A DNA stretch of 64,000 bases, taken from the NCBI RefSeq assembly GCF_000247695.1, contig NW_004624805.1:5378397-5442396 (forward strand), in the 5' to 3' direction. Shown in pieces: positions 29,616-42,116 of this stretch. The notes under the pieces were generated by a model. It did not search any database. It saw only the letters and a list, made by a program, of their open reading frames with translations, and was not told where the DNA came from. The translations under genes were made by a program, and so were the position numbers. The DNA comes from Heterocephalus glaber (lineage: Eukaryota; Chordata; Mammalia; Rodentia; Bathyergidae). The first letter of the stretch is position 1. Each line of letters begins with the position of its first letter.

Positions 29616-29836
29616 CCGGCTCGGAGGCGGACGGGGTGGGTCCAGAAGGGGCCCAGGCCACCGGGCGGGCGGTGAAGCTCCCTCGAGACCCCGCCCCGCC
29701 TGCATGGTGCACCTTTCTGCACAGGACTGGAAGACAGAAGTTCTTTATGGCCATATTTTATACTGCAATTCTGAAACGTTCATTTCTCACAAGCTGTACT
29801 GAACTCAAGGGGAGCTGAATGAATAGGATCTGGTGC

Positions 29837-29844
29837 TGTAAATA
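29837..29844 (+). promoter_or_regulatory. Pumilio-type response element in 3'UTR
   Basis: TGTAAATA, the RNA core recognised by PUM1/PUM2 (UGUANAUA), about 220 nt after the stop codon and in an AU-rich context. A single 8-mer is weak evidence by itself. Confidence 0.4.
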
Positions 29845-32800
29845 GGAGTCTTGTGGAGCTCTCGTGGAATGACCTTCTGTTCCTCTCTCCCGGCTCTGTT
29901 GTTTCCACTCTTCTCAGTGTAGACAGCCGTCTAGGTTGTATTTTTTTCATGGGAAAAAAAAAGATTTCAACTGGATTATTTGAATATCGGTGAATATTGT
30001 GCATTAGCGGTTTTTTCCTTTGAAGAAGTATGTCTTTTGGATCTGTATCTCAGTTACATGACCTTTATTATTTGCTCTTCAATAGTAGTTTTATGTTAAC
30101 CTTTAAGAGATTTTTTTTTTTCCTCCAAGGAGAATTTAAAGGCATTTTTTAAAATTCTAATAAGAGGATGAAGACTGTCTCCCAGGCTGAGTGTACTTTA
30201 CTTCTGTTCTTCCCTTCCTCTCCCCTCCCTCGGGAGGGTCAGCTCTGAGGAAGGCACCTGGGCAGCTCTGGGGGAGTCTTCTCTCCAGCTCTGGGGCAGT
30301 GTGCAGAAAACCCTTCCCCGAAGCTGCTCCAGCGAGCCCCAGGCCACCGCAGCGGAAATGAAGACGCCTGCTCCCCGAGACCCAAGGCTGGTCCTCACCG
30401 TGAACCTGGCTCTGTGAACAGGATACCCACAAAGCCAGGATTCAGAGTGTCCCTCCCCCTGGGGACCAGCTGCCGTCCGTGTACGCACCTGCACGCAGCC
30501 CTCATTTCTCTGAGGGATAACAGATGAAACTCTGACCTCAGCTATGCAGTTGTAAAATGAATCTCTTTCTCTGTTTTTTTAAAACGCAGTTCTAATCTTA
30601 TACTTAAAACGGCCTCCAGAACACATGTTTCTGCACATTTTTACCCCGCCTTGAAGAAACCATTTCTCTGGGGGGATGAGAAGAGGTGAGCACCATGTGT
30701 GCAGAGCACCGGCCGAGGCAGAAATGGCCTCCGACTGGTGCATGAAGCCGTCATTGACATTGGGGGACCGTAAGGCAAAGGCCTGTGGTAGCAGGGTCAC
30801 CAAGTAGCCCCATGTGCCCGGCGCTGAACGATTTCCCAGACTGTGGGGTGACCTGCAGCCCGAGGAAGAGCAGCCGCATCCTTCAGCGCTTGGGCTGGGT
30901 GTGCAGTGCAGCCCCGCCAGCCCTGGAGGAGGCTGTCCCGCAGAGCCGGGCAGGTGATGCCCCGATCCCTCGCACCTGCCCAGCGTGCTGCGCTCTGCTC
31001 CACACAGCCTCGTGGACCCCGACCCCCTGGGGTCCCTGCTGGTACAGCGCCTGCCATGGCAGGTTACCAGTGCTAGAAGGTCCTGTTGGGCAAAGCGTTG
31101 TCACTTCCACACTTTGCCTATTTTAGCGATGCCTCTGACCCTCCACAGCGCACACACACACATGCACACACAGTGTTCAGACTCAGCAGCCCCAGCTAAG
31201 GACACAGCGCCGGAGGTGTAAGAACAGTACAGGCAGCTGACACTTGTTCCCACCTGGCTCACAGGCAGGAATCCCGCTTGGCTTCTGTCACACAGGTATC
31301 CGTGGTAAAAATTCAAGCCATCCGTCTTAAAAATCTGCAGAAAGCCAGGAAATGTCCATGCAAGGACAACAGAGCCAGTGAAGAAGCAGGTGTCACCTAC
31401 ATTGGAGACACGTCACCCGAATATTCCCGTAGGGTGGACAATGACCTAAGTGTCATAAACATACTTGAGGAAGCTAAGGAGCCCGTGTAGGGTTGTGAGC
31501 ATGTGGCTTACCAGCTGGTGTCATGGGAATATTCGGGTCCATATAGTATGAGGAGGACAACAGAAGGTGACCGGGAACCGTGTACCTGAGTCGTTAGCAG
31601 GTCTTGGCGCTGTGTGGCCTGTGCAGCGATTTGCAGCTAGAAAACGGTGTTTGAAGCCAAATGCTCTTAGTGGTGGTGGAGACACTGTCTGGCGCTGACG
31701 CGGGCGGAGCGTGTTATATGCGGTTCCTTTGAAAGTGTCTTGTCCCGGAAAGTGTAGAACGGGTGGCGAGTGCCCCTGGTGGCGGTGCCCACCGTGCCCG
31801 CTGGCCTTCAGGGTGAAGGAGGAAGCTCTTTTCCAACCACGCTGGGTGTCGTTCATGTCTCCTTAGCGCAGAATGGGCCTTTCCTGGAGCGTGGATACAC
31901 GGGGAGGCCGCATGCTGGACCTCTGGCTGATGCCACATCCACCGGTATCAGCCAAGCATCTCCTCCAGGCCCCTGGGGCGACGGCTGAGGCTGAGGACGG
32001 CGCCCAGGCCCCCCGTGGTCTCTGTCTTCTCAGAGCAAGTGGGTTTTTGTCCTCATGGCAATAACAGTGGGCTTTCCTTTTGCTGCCTGTCTGTTCTTCC
32101 GTTGCTCCCCGATCTTCAGTTCCTAAGTGAGGCAGGAAGAGCTGCTCGTGTTGATCTAACCAACCATGCTCGGGCCCTGACAGGCCTTCCCCTTGCCACT
32201 CTGACCCAGGGGATGCCCGCAGGCTGGGCTGCTCTCCTGTAGGCACTGGGATCTGGAGCCTCAGACCGGGCTGGGGCAAAGGTGGCTGGAGCTGGGAAGC
32301 ACAGGGCATGCCCAGGTGACAGACACAAAACCCCAGAGCAAAGAGGAGCCCACCACTCCCCACAGCACCTGGCCCTATGGAGAACAGAGAATGTAGTCCA
32401 CCCCCGTCATATCTCCTCTTGAAAGGATGGCGTAGCTGGCATGCAAAGAAAAGGGCAGCTGTGGCCTAGTGTTCTTGAGCTTGATCCTTGTCACTTCTCA
32501 AATCTCACCTGTGGACAGTGGGGGCAGCGCCTGGGACACATGAGCTTGTGACTGAGAGGGCCCCACTGTCGGGCTTGCTCTTAGCACAGTCCAGGGACCT
32601 GGCCACCCAGGCCTAGGCTTCTTTCTGAAAAACAGGCAAAGCTTTAGCTTTTAGAAAACATCAGCTATGTGATAAAAGGAATCCAGCCCCAGACTCAGTT
32701 TCCTGCCCGGCCTTAACCTCATGCTGAGTTTGTCCCCGTTAGTGTCCACTGTGGCCTGGGTGGGCTGTCGGTGGGGGAAGGAACTCCCCTTTGGACAAAG

Positions 32801-34844
32801 GCCAAGGGACAGGGAGCCCAGTTGGCCCTTGTGGAACGACACTTAGCCCCATCAACCCCCTGGCTCTCATTTTATGAGCAGTTTTAAAGACAAAGTGAAG
32901 ACCCTATCCCGGTGGGGCTGCACAAGGTGTGTCAGAGCTCTGGACCCCCCAGCCCTCTCCGATCCTGGGTCAGAAGTGATCTTCACCCCGGGGATCCACG
33001 GTGGAGTCACTGAGGCAGAGCCAAGGACAGGGCTCCCAGGCGAGGGCCTGTTCTGCCCACAGCTCTCTCGCCTTCCACAGTCCCGAGTGCCTGCTGATCG
33101 GTCTCCTTTGGCAACAAGGGAGGAAGGCGAGGGAGGCAAAGGGCAGCTCCTCCTATTTTCCATAACAAATCAGAGGGTCTCCCAGGTCTGCAGTCCTCCC
33201 CTTCCGCCAGTGCACGAGCCCCTCGCATGCCCATCTCCTCTCCCCCACAGGGTTTGCCTTGTCCTGAAACATTCCAGACCAAACACTGTTCAGTTTGTTT
33301 CCAAAAGAAAAACAATGTACATACCTGTGTGGGATCCGGCACTCTTCTGGGGGCACCAGACCTGTGTTGGGGCTGCAAGTGCACTGGACCTTTGTCAGAG
33401 GCATTCCGAGCCTTTGGTTTTCAGAACTGAAAAAGGTTAAGATGAGAAAGCCGAACTGGGTAAACAGATTTGTAAAGGAGGGGTTCATTTCCTGGTGGCT
33501 CCAAGGACATTCGTGTGCAGACAAGTTCGCCTGAAAACCTCAACTCTTGGGTGGCAGGAATGTGTGAGGAGGAGGACAAGACCTTCAGCCCCTCGCTGGG
33601 TCCCATCTTGGTGCACAGGGCCGGCCTGCTGCAAAGTCCGCCCTGCATGCTGGCCACAGCCTGGCCTGCCTCCTGCCCCAGCAGCGGCCCCACCTCCAGA
33701 GTCATCCAGAGGGAGTTCACCCTTTCCAGACTTCCCTGCCACCTCCAGCGGGAGCAGCAAAAGCTTGTGGCTTCTGCAAACCTAATGGCTGTGCATTTGG
33801 AAGCTGAACACCCAGCATGTGGCTGCCGAGTCTGGTTTTGTGGACAGAGCAAACTGGAATGGCTTTTCGGTGTCTGTATCTGTCTTTCTACACCAAAGGG
33901 TCAAACTGTGGCACTCGCCCTCTGTACTAAGGCTGCTTCTGCATTCACCTGTTTCTAACCTTTTTGTCTCCGGGGAACTTCTCATGTGATCTTTATGTCA
34001 TCTGATGATTTGCTGTATTATTTTACTTACAGGTGATTTTATCTTCATGGGAACAGGAAAAAAGAAAATGAGAGAAGGGTTTGAGGCTTTAGTCATAGAG
34101 ATAGCACTAGGGATGCAGAAGCCCCAGACATGAGTTAAGCTGATTCTTAGAGGAAAACCTTAGTTTGGAGAGATTAGGGTTCCTGACTCCCCAGAAGCCC
34201 CTGTCTTGGGAGACCGGACCCTGGGCAGAGTCGGCAGCCAGGCTGTGAGAAGCAAGGAGAGGCTCAGTTCTGAGGTCTTGCAGCACCGAAGCCTGCTCCT
34301 CTCCGTCCAGGGCACCTGGCTGTTCAGGGGTGACGTGCGACAGTGTCCCAATGTCAACAGAAGCCGCAGCATCCCAGCAGCATCTTCACCTGGAGATGTT
34401 TCAGAGAACAATATTTACCTTAGTCCCACGCTCAGGTGAGAAGGCGTCAAAGGTACATTCTGCCCAGAATCCACATCGGAACATTTCCCAAATTGGCGTT
34501 TGCAGCGACACATAGTCTTCTGGCCCTTCTTCTGACACCCACCCCTGCCGTAAGCATGTTTTCCAAAAGCTTACAGTGGTGAATCCAGGAACGACCCCGG
34601 GTTACTATTACCAGGCTTGCAATTGGTTCAATTTTCCCATAAAAACATGCCTGTCCAAAAGAAGAGAAATGTGCATTTATTCCGTGCATGTGATAAACTC
34701 TGCAAGAAGTTTAACGCCAGAGGTTTGCGGCACTGCACAACTGTCCATGGGTCTGTGTAGCAATGATTCTCTGCCTTGACAATCATGTATACATATCAAG
34801 GTTTCTGTCATAATGATGAGATTGACGACTTCTTGTTTTCCTCC

Positions 34845-34850
34845 AATAAA
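34845..34850 (+). terminator. CAMK1D: Poly(A) signal of CAMK1D
   Basis: AATAAA is followed by 'gacagttaatcaccctca' and then a GT/T-rich downstream element ('ggtatgtgtagtccttttc', 'ttttgtgatg'). Cleavage is expected about 34,862-34,875. This is the most convincing distal polyadenylation signal after the stop codon. Confidence 0.75.
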
Positions 34851-34870
34851 GACAGTTAATCACCCTCAGG

Positions 34871-37615
34871 TATGTGTAGTCCTTTTCTTTTGTGATGAGC
34901 AAGGTAGGCGGTATCCTATCATTTCAGTGTTTGCTCCTTTCGGTGAGGTTTGCATTTGAAGGAAAATAGGACACCCTCAGTCCCTTACTTTGTTGTTCTG
35001 GTCTTAGGAGACAGACGGACAGGACAGACAGACAGACTGATTGATTCCATATCCTTCATCTGGCCCATTTTAAGATTTAGCAAGAGGAACTGTGCCCAAT
35101 CCCATTTTCTTACTTCATTACAGAACCTATGTTAAGTCCCCAAAGATCACCAGAATCAGTTTCTTCATCACAGAGCGTGTGTGTATATATGAGTGTGTGC
35201 ACCTGTGTGTGCAGAGGATTGCAGCTGACAGAAGTAGTAGGGGCTGATTCCCGGGCTGCACCCTGGGGCTCAGGGCAAGATGCTTGTTTTTCCTTCTGGT
35301 TTATATGAAGGCACGGTTTGGGGGCTGCTGGCTTGAAAGGGCTCTGAGAACCCGGAGCGTTAGGCCATGGGTCAGCGGTAACTTTTACATTTTTATAAGG
35401 CTCCCTCTAAAAGCTCCAGCTGGGAACTCAGAATCAAAGCCCAGGCTCCAGAGGGGTTCGTCTGGCCACCTCTTTAGTCTGGGGATATGAGAAGTGAAGG
35501 ACACATGAGCTTTCAGGAGGCTGTCACCAAGGGGCCAGTACATAGCAAAGCACTTTATGGATCTCTTGCGGTATCACACTGGTCAAAACTGGTTGGCCTC
35601 CCTTGTCTCGCTTCACTGATGAGGAACCCAAGACCCTGGCCTTTCATTCAGACCCATTGGCAGCCATGAAATTAGACCTAGGGGCCCTCAAAATGGTAAC
35701 GCTCCCTCTGTTTCCCATCCCAGGTCCCATCACTGCCGTCTTTAAACCCAGTCATGAGTTTCCATGCATTCCTTCATGTACGTATCCAACATTTCTGAGC
35801 ATCAGCTATATTCAAGGGTTTTCATTCGCAGTGAGAAAACCCAAGGAAATCTGACCTGAATCCTCCCTGGCAGAGTTACAAGAAAGAGGGAGCGTTTAAG
35901 CCTGGAAGGAAGGGCAGGGTTCGAACAGGAAGAATCTAGTAGGAACAGTGTGGGCCGGCTCTGGAGACTGGGGACAGACTGCAGACAGACTAGTTCATCT
36001 TCCTTTGGGTGAGAGCGTGGGATAAGGACAAGCTACCGAGAGAGGGAGGCGGCTGGGGGGCCATGTCCCCAGCAACAGCCACTGTGACCTTGGTGCCTGG
36101 CTGACCATTGACAGTGCTAAGTGTGTCCTGCTCGGTATCACTGTTGCCGTCAGCCTGGGCAGGAAGGGGCTGTGAGTGTCCGGGTGAGTTTGACACAGTT
36201 CAGTGATGCATCCAGGTCATCCGTAAGGACCAGCCGTTTCTGACTTAGCTCGCACTGACACCAACAACCTTCTGCTGTCCTGCCTCTCATGATGTCTCGC
36301 AGTCACTGAGTTCCAAACCATGACACTTGGACACAGGCAGGAAACTGGCAGCCACAGTTACTGCGTTGAGGGGCGTGATCGAGTCAGATAATGTTGTGGA
36401 ACATCACCACTACTAGGGCCCGCTGTGTTTCCTGCCTCAGCGCTGGCTGGCCTTGCATGTAGTCTGATGTGGCCCTGTGGTGAGAACATCGTCGTCATTG
36501 TGTATCCAGCCCGTATGTTCTCTGCTCTTCTGTTGTTCTGTTCCTCAGGAGAAATATCACAGAAGCTAGATTTGACCTAAACTCTGAGTTGCAGGCAAGG
36601 ATAATGCTGTCGAGCTTAAAGTTTTTGTATTTTTACAGTACTCTCCCTGATTAGTAACTCTGGAAAGTTCTGTCCGTGCACATCCCTGACATGTAGGCTG
36701 CCTGGGCATCTGCTTTTCTCCTCGTATCGCCCTCAAATGAAAATGATTTATTTTCAGGAAAGTGCCTCAGGTCTCCTGAGAGCTTCCAGCAGCCCCAAGA
36801 GGAGCTGCATTTAGCACGAGCTCCTTTTCCTAATGTGGTTGCACCAGGAAACACTTCGTGGGCCAGGAAAAGACAGTTGTTGGGCGACGGGCAAACCCTT
36901 CTCTCCAGCCCACGATTTTGCTTCTTGCTCCCTCTCCATGACATACGTGTCTTCTGCTTCAGATTATATTTGCATTCTTCAGCACCTGGACTCTGAGCCC
37001 CGTCTCTTGCCGGGTCCGGCTGTTTAAATCAGCACGCAGAGAAAAGCACACTTCAGACCCTGAGCCGCCACCCCAACCTGGCTCTGATCGCACAGAGGAG
37101 GGGCGTGAGCGGCCCCTCGTGAGGACCTGCTGCTCCCCCACACAGACCCGCGAAGATGGGGGCTTCTGCATCGCCTAGCAAAGGGCTTTTCACGTGTGCA
37201 GAAGCGAAAGCTTCCCCTAAGTCGACAGCGGCATAGGGCGACGCACCTGGGAGGAACTTCACTCGCCAGAGGACAGCCCACTTCCCCAGCCGGGCCTCAC
37301 ACCTCTCTCCTGGGGCTACAGCAGCTGCTTCACGCCAGACACTCCCAGGATGTGGGTGGCCCCTGGTCCTGGCCACGCTTTGAGTAGCAGCAGAGGACTC
37401 CAGGGAGTCTCTTCCTTTGGTTCTCTTCCCTGACCGAATATTGAATCACTGTGGGAGAAGTCAGAAAATGCAGAGGCCCACAGATTCCATCAAGATCTTG
37501 TAATTGTCAAGCGCAGCCGAGGTGGAGCCAGCGGGACCTGCAGCTGAGTGACCACACACCACCTTGAGTTGAGAGGTGGATTCGACAGATCTGTCTCAAA
37601 GGTGCTTTTAACTTT
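34871..37615. other. Downstream flank of CAMK1D, mostly unique sequence
   Basis: No gene recognised. A TG-rich simple stretch lies at about 35,175-35,215. An L2-like phrase ('gcattccttcatgtacgtat', 'ttctgagcatcagctatatt') lies at about 35,765-35,840. The rest shows neither RNA genes nor domain-bearing frames. By human synteny CCDC3 would follow, but no CCDC3 exon was seen. Confidence 0.5.
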
Positions 37616-37619
37616 CTCT

Positions 37620-37740
37620 CTTTTCAGTGCTGGGCATTGAACATAGGGCCTGCACACCAGGCAACATCCTCAGCCCTTTTAATTTTTCAGTTTTGAGACA
37701 GGGTCTTATTAAGCCACTCCCTTGAGTCTTGCTCTCTGCC
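37620..37740 (-). repeat. B1-ID dimer fragment
   Basis: 'agtgctgggcattgaacata', 'caacatcctcagcccttttaa' (reverse ID) and 'agttttgagacagggtctta' (reverse B1 tail). The B1 head is missing. Confidence 0.8.
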
Positions 37741-40177
37741 TGGAAGAGCGTGTTGCTAAGTTAGGTAGACTGCTTGCTTCCTGAATAACATGCAAAAAAA
37801 AAGTCTTCAGTTGAAACTGAATTTCAAGATTTTTCAGATTTGGATACCAGCCCAAAGAAGGGAAGACCGTGAGGTAAAATTGTTCTACTACTACCTAAAA
37901 ATGTACCAATAAATATATATATTAAAAAATAAAAAAAAATTTAAAAATTGTTCTACTACTCATGAAGTTTACATTTCCTGCTGCTTCTTTCCAAATCTGG
38001 TGTTAAAGTAACAAGCTCGAATGTTAACAAGCATGACTCAGGTTCAGAAAATGCTGGTGACGTGACACTGGTTCTATATAATGGCAGTAAGAGGACTTTT
38101 CCACTGGTTGACAAAAGTCAGCAAGACTCATCTCAGGAACATTCATCTCATTCACCATTCTCTAAAAAGGGTTAATTGTGCATCCTAGTGCTGAGCTACT
38201 TTTGAGCATGCTCCTAATACATGAATATTTACATATTTGGAAATCATAAACACGTAGTACTATAGCTACTTATATAAATACACACAAAATATATCAAAAG
38301 GAAGAAAACTGAACGGACAAGAAGAAAAAAATACTCTTCCATAGAAGGAAGGTTTTATCTGTGTTACATTAAAGTGGCCAGTGTGTTCTGTATTTTTATT
38401 ATGATTTAAGGGTTTGTAGTACAGAAAATTGAAAGTCTTATCTCAAGTTTCCCTAAATTCTTTTATTTTAAGTGTTGTAACTGAAAGAGTTATGATATAA
38501 AAATATGTAGCTCTACATGGAAGAGGTCTATTGTTAGGGATGCTTACAATTAGGGATATGACCACATGCATATTGGAAACTTGCAAGACTGAAAGTAGGA
38601 ACGTTAGAGCCAGTTCCTTCTTTCTTAGCTCCACCTTTATCCTTCCTGCCCTTGATCTTTTTATCCCTCTAAATCATGCTACATGAACATTATAATCATA
38701 ATCTAGGTACAAACAGTTCCCCTAAAGACCTTACTTCTCTGAAAAATAAGAGGATAATGTCAAGGTTAATGTTTGTATTTAAAGCTCAACAAAAACTTAA
38801 ATCTTTTGAAAATGCAAAACTGAATGGAAAATACAGACTAATGTCTTTCTTGGATAAAGCACCCCAGAAAGCCCCAGACCAGCAGAGGAGTCCCCAAACT
38901 CCAGAAATTTATTACACCTTTTCATGGAATTCTGTGTACTAATGAGCAGAATTGACTAAGAGAAGATAGTGTAAAAAGCTCTTAAAATGAATTAGTATTT
39001 TATTAATCAAAGCAGCATCTACATCTTTGTAGTAGCTGAGGAGTCGTAGTACCTGTCTGAGACATGCTCACCAGTCTCTGGACAAGGCTTAGAATGCTTA
39101 GGAATCAGAAAACTCTCTAACCAGTCTGCAGGTCTAGACCACAACTAAGACACTCCTGTATGGCAGGCAAAGTACTTAGGAGTTGATATCCAGACCTCTT
39201 AGTGATTGTCTTAAAAACCCAACCTACCATAGGATGGCTGCCTTATGCTAACCTTTATGGTGAAGCAGATATTAACGAAACTGTCAATCTGTTTCTAGTT
39301 CCAGTCTGGGTGCTGATTGATGTGGGGACCATGTGGGCCAAAAAGTAAACGGAAGAAAGAAAATGGAGACGCAGTTAAAATGCTTAACCAGAAGCCTAAC
39401 CACCTCCCCTAGTTCCTAGTACAATATTTCCCAGCTCGCACGTGCATATGAAACACCTGGGCACCTTCGTAAAATGCATTATGGCTCATTCAGTTGGGTG
39501 GAGGAGGGAGACTGATATTCTGCATCTCTAGCAAGCTCCAGGAGATATGGGTGCACACCTTGAATAACAAGCCCTAGCATCCACCTTGCATCTTCTGCAG
39601 GAAGACCTGGCTTTCTTGAGCCTGTGGTAGTTTGCTGACTGCAGCAACAGGTGTGGAATTCAGGCAAAGGCTAGCACTGGTGTTAGCTATACAACACAGG
39701 TGCTACAGGTAGTAACTGTCAGGAGGCTGGCTGCCCAGCCAACTAATTCCTTGGTGTTATGCCCACCCTAATGACAGAGCTTCTTTGGGATAAAAGCCTT
39801 TAATTTCCTCCCCCTTTGGACAGCGCCCCCTGCTGTTAGGTGGAAACAGATGATTCCCCTCTGCTTGAGTTGGTGCCTGGAGCACTTCTTACCCTGTCGC
39901 TCCAGTGCAAAAGGCAGTGCCTCAGCAGCCTGGCCTGTTACAGCTCTACGGGGCTCAGGAGCGCTGGACAGGGCACCTTCCGGTGTCATCCTACACCTAG
40001 AAGGTAAGACCCAGGGCCCTAGGGTGGCCTTTGCTTTTTCTTGTAATCACTGTGGCTTTTCCCCTACACTTTCTTGTCTGGGGAAATCTATGCTCCCTGA
40101 CTGCAAGGTGAACCTTGGCCCCAAGGTGATCCCTGTAAAGTAGCTGAGAGTAGTTGGCAATATCTAGTCTCTTAAAA
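37741..40177. other. AT-rich intergenic DNA
   Basis: Begins with an A/T-rich run (37,905-37,955). No domain-bearing frame, RNA gene or recognisable repeat family was found. The plus frame at 38,676-38,942 (88 codons) shows no homology I recognise. Confidence 0.45.
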
Positions 40178-40183
40178 AAATGG

Positions 40184-40258
40184 GATTTAGCTCAGTGGTT
40201 TCGCTGCCTGCTGTGCAAGTGCAAGGACCTGAGTTCAATCCCCGGTACAAAAAAAAGT
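40184..40258 (+). repeat. ID SINE, young type
   Basis: GGGATTTAGCTCAGTGGTTT, GCTGTGCAAGTGCAAGGACC and GTTCAATCCCCGGTACA followed by an A-run. It belongs to the same CTGTGCAAGTG variant as the copy at 357. It is missing a few 5' bases and is followed directly by a B1-ID dimer. Confidence 0.92.
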
Positions 40259-40267
40259 GTTTTTTTT

Positions 40268-40480
40268 TTTGCTGGTCATTAGTGGCACAGGCCTGTAATC
40301 CCAGCACCCGGGAAGCCTGAAATAGGAGGAGATCAAATTCAAGCCCAGCCTGGGCAATTAAGCACATTAGTGAGACCCTGTGTTAAAACTTAAAAGTGAT
40401 TAATTAGAAAGGGCTGGTGATAGGATGTTGTTCAGTGAAGACCCCAGTATAACCCCCAGTAATGAGGTAGGAGAACAGGG
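40268..40480 (+). repeat. B1-ID dimeric SINE, diverged
   Basis: B1 half 'attagtggcacaggcctgta', 'cccagcacccgggaagcctg', 'gtgagaccctgtgttaaaac', then a degenerate ID half ('agggctggtgataggatgtt', 'ccccagtaatg'). Confidence 0.82.
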
Positions 40481-40497
40481 CTGGAACGAAGCAGCCT

Positions 40498-40672
40498 GGG
40501 TAGAATGTAATCCTGCCAGCCTTGGTAGGCTGTAATCCCAGCACTTGGGAGGCCGAGGCAGGAGGATTGCTGTGAATTTGAGGCCAGCCTGGGCTACACA
40601 GTGAGTTCAAGGTCAGCCTGAACTACCTAGCGAGAGCCTGTCTCCAAAAAATAAAAATAAAAAAAACAAAGC
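40498..40672 (+). repeat. B1 SINE with internal duplication
   Basis: 'ccagccttggtaggctgtaa', 'ggaggccgaggcaggaggat', then 'gccagcctgggctacacagt' and a second similar segment 'ggtcagcctgaactacctag', and 'gagagcctgtctccaaaaaa'. The repeated central segment is the usual quasi-dimeric rodent B1 structure. The A-rich tail ends near 40,672. Confidence 0.9.
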
Positions 40673-41164
40673 ATGGAGACCCAGGGTCCAGGAAGACTCT
40701 GCAGCTCCTGACCATCGTATGCAGAGCAGACCAGAAAAGCGCTGTTTTCCGTTCATCACTTACACCTGGCAGGAAGCCAAGTGACTCTAGATGGGGCAAT
40801 TCAAATCTGGTGCCAGGCCACATGAGCTTTTGGTGGGACAACTGTCCTGATGCCTTATTTGCACGAGGGAGAAACAAAGCCGGGAATGTTTTTTTTAAAT
40901 ACTGCAGAGTGTATTTGAGCAAACAGTAATTCACAAGCCAGGCAGCTCCTGAGGGAGGGGGTTCCAGCTCTGACTTGGCCATTAGGGGAAAGCCTTCCTG
41001 GGTGAATTCCACAGAGGATATTTGAGTAGTGATTCAGTCTAGAGAGCTGGGATGGTGGCTGCAGGGGTCGGGGGGAGTGTCAGCCCTTTGACTTTGTATC
41101 CTTCTGTACCATTTGCATTTTTACCTGAAACAATAGGGTTTTAATAACTTTGTTTTTATAACTA
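40673..41164. other. Intergenic, unassigned
   Basis: The minus frame at 40,623-41,012 (129 codons) has no recognisable domain and partly translates the B1 end. No other feature. Confidence 0.4.
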
Positions 41165-41165
41165 G

Positions 41166-41440
41166 CCTTATTTTTTTTTGAAGCAGAGTATGTATTGGTA
41201 CATTTGATATACATGATAATGCTCTTCATAGAGAATTTGTACCTGTACATGATAGATCTTGCTGCTGCTCTTTTTCCCATTCCCCCTCACTCCCTTCATC
41301 CCCTTTTCCCCTCCTTATTTACAAAAGCTCTGTTTCCATATTTTCCTTCTATTCTCTTTTTCTTGTCCCTCCCTTCCTTTCCCCCTCCCCTCTTCCTTGT
41401 CCCCCTTCTCATCTGAACATTTTCTTCCCATTTTCCAATA
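41166..41440 (-). repeat. L1-like 3'UTR with polypurine tract
   Basis: Starts on the plus strand with a T-run (reverse poly(A)), then 'gtatgtattggtacatttga', 'ttgtacctgtacatgataga' and a long C/T-rich tract. On the minus strand this is a G/A-rich tract leading to a poly(A), the usual L1 3'UTR layout. A second copy lies at 50,206-50,465. Confidence 0.6.
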
Positions 41441-41499
41441 TCTATTACACATTTTAGTCCTTATTTCCACTTTTAGTTTCTCACACCAAGGAAACAATT

Positions 41500-41759
41500 T
41501 GGTACTTAAACATGTGTGCCTGATTTATTTCACTTAAGAGTACGGTCTCAAGGTGCATCCACTTAGTTAGAAATGTCTCAAGCTTATCCTCCTTTATAAT
41601 ACTCCATTGTATATAAAAACCCCCACATCTTTCCTCATTCATCGGTTGATGGGCATGTGGGCTGTTTCCCAGATTTAGTTATTGCAAACTGTGCTGCTAT
41701 AAACATGGGTGTGCATATATCACTTTGGTATGATGCTTTTAATTCTTTTGGAAGGATAC
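41500..41759 (+). repeat. LINE-1 3' end, left half (split)
   Basis: 'gattta' 'tttcacttaagagtacggtc', 'tataatactccattgtatat', 'ttgatgggcatgtgggctgt' and 'gctgctataaacatgggtgt' follow the mammalian L1 3' end. It stops at GATAC (41,755-41,759) and resumes at 42,117 after a MaLR insertion. Confidence 0.9.
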
Positions 41760-42116
41760 TGTGTTAGTTACTTTTTTTGTTGCTGAGACAAAATACCAGA
41801 CACCCAAAGTTAAAGGAGGAAAGGTTTATTTGGCTCTGTAGAGGTTTCAGTCCATAGTCGGCTGGCTCCAAGGCAGAGTGGCGTAGCACATAGGCAGAAG
41901 TCAGAAAAAGCAACAAGGGACCTTAACAGCGTCTTTCTGTTCCTTTATGTTATCCAGACTACTGAGATTAGGGTGGTGCCAAACCAATCAGTGGACTGGT
42001 TTAGTAATCACACAGCCTTCATCCCAGCATCACACACTCTAGATTCAGCCACCTCTGAAAAAGCCACCTATGACCGCATGAGGCTTTGGGAGGACATCTA
42101 GACACATACCATAGCA
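41760..42116 (-). mobile_element. MaLR solo LTR with perfect target-site duplication
   Basis: 357 bp with TG...CA ends, flanked by a perfect 5-bp repeat GATAC (41,755-41,759 and 42,117-42,121). On the minus strand it reads like other MaLR LTRs here: 'tatggactgaaacctctaca', AATAAA, 'tcctttaactttgggtgtct', 'attttgtctcagcaac'. The plus-strand reading starts 'tgtgttagttactttttttg'. It interrupts an L1 3' end in the opposite orientation, so it is younger than that L1. Confidence 0.93.

Larger units (their letters stand above)
29616..34870 (+). other. CAMK1D: CAMK1D 3'UTR (about 5.2 kb)
   Basis: From the stop codon to just past an AATAAA at 34,845 the DNA holds no recognised SINE, LINE or LTR, in contrast with the introns and the downstream region. 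This fits a continuous transcribed 3'UTR; the human CAMK1D 3'UTR is also several kb long (from memory). It contains AU-rich parts (29,740-30,180), a Pumilio-type site, a CA run near 31,148 and GC-rich stretches around 30.8-32.3 and 32.9-33.8 kb. Open frames on both strands inside it have no domains and are not genes. The exact cleavage site is inferred. Confidence 0.75.

Noticed and set aside
29616..34870. Many 60-190 codon frames within the CAMK1D 3'UTR (for example 32,874-33,440)
   Set aside because: No domains, antisense overlaps, and position in a continuous 3'UTR.
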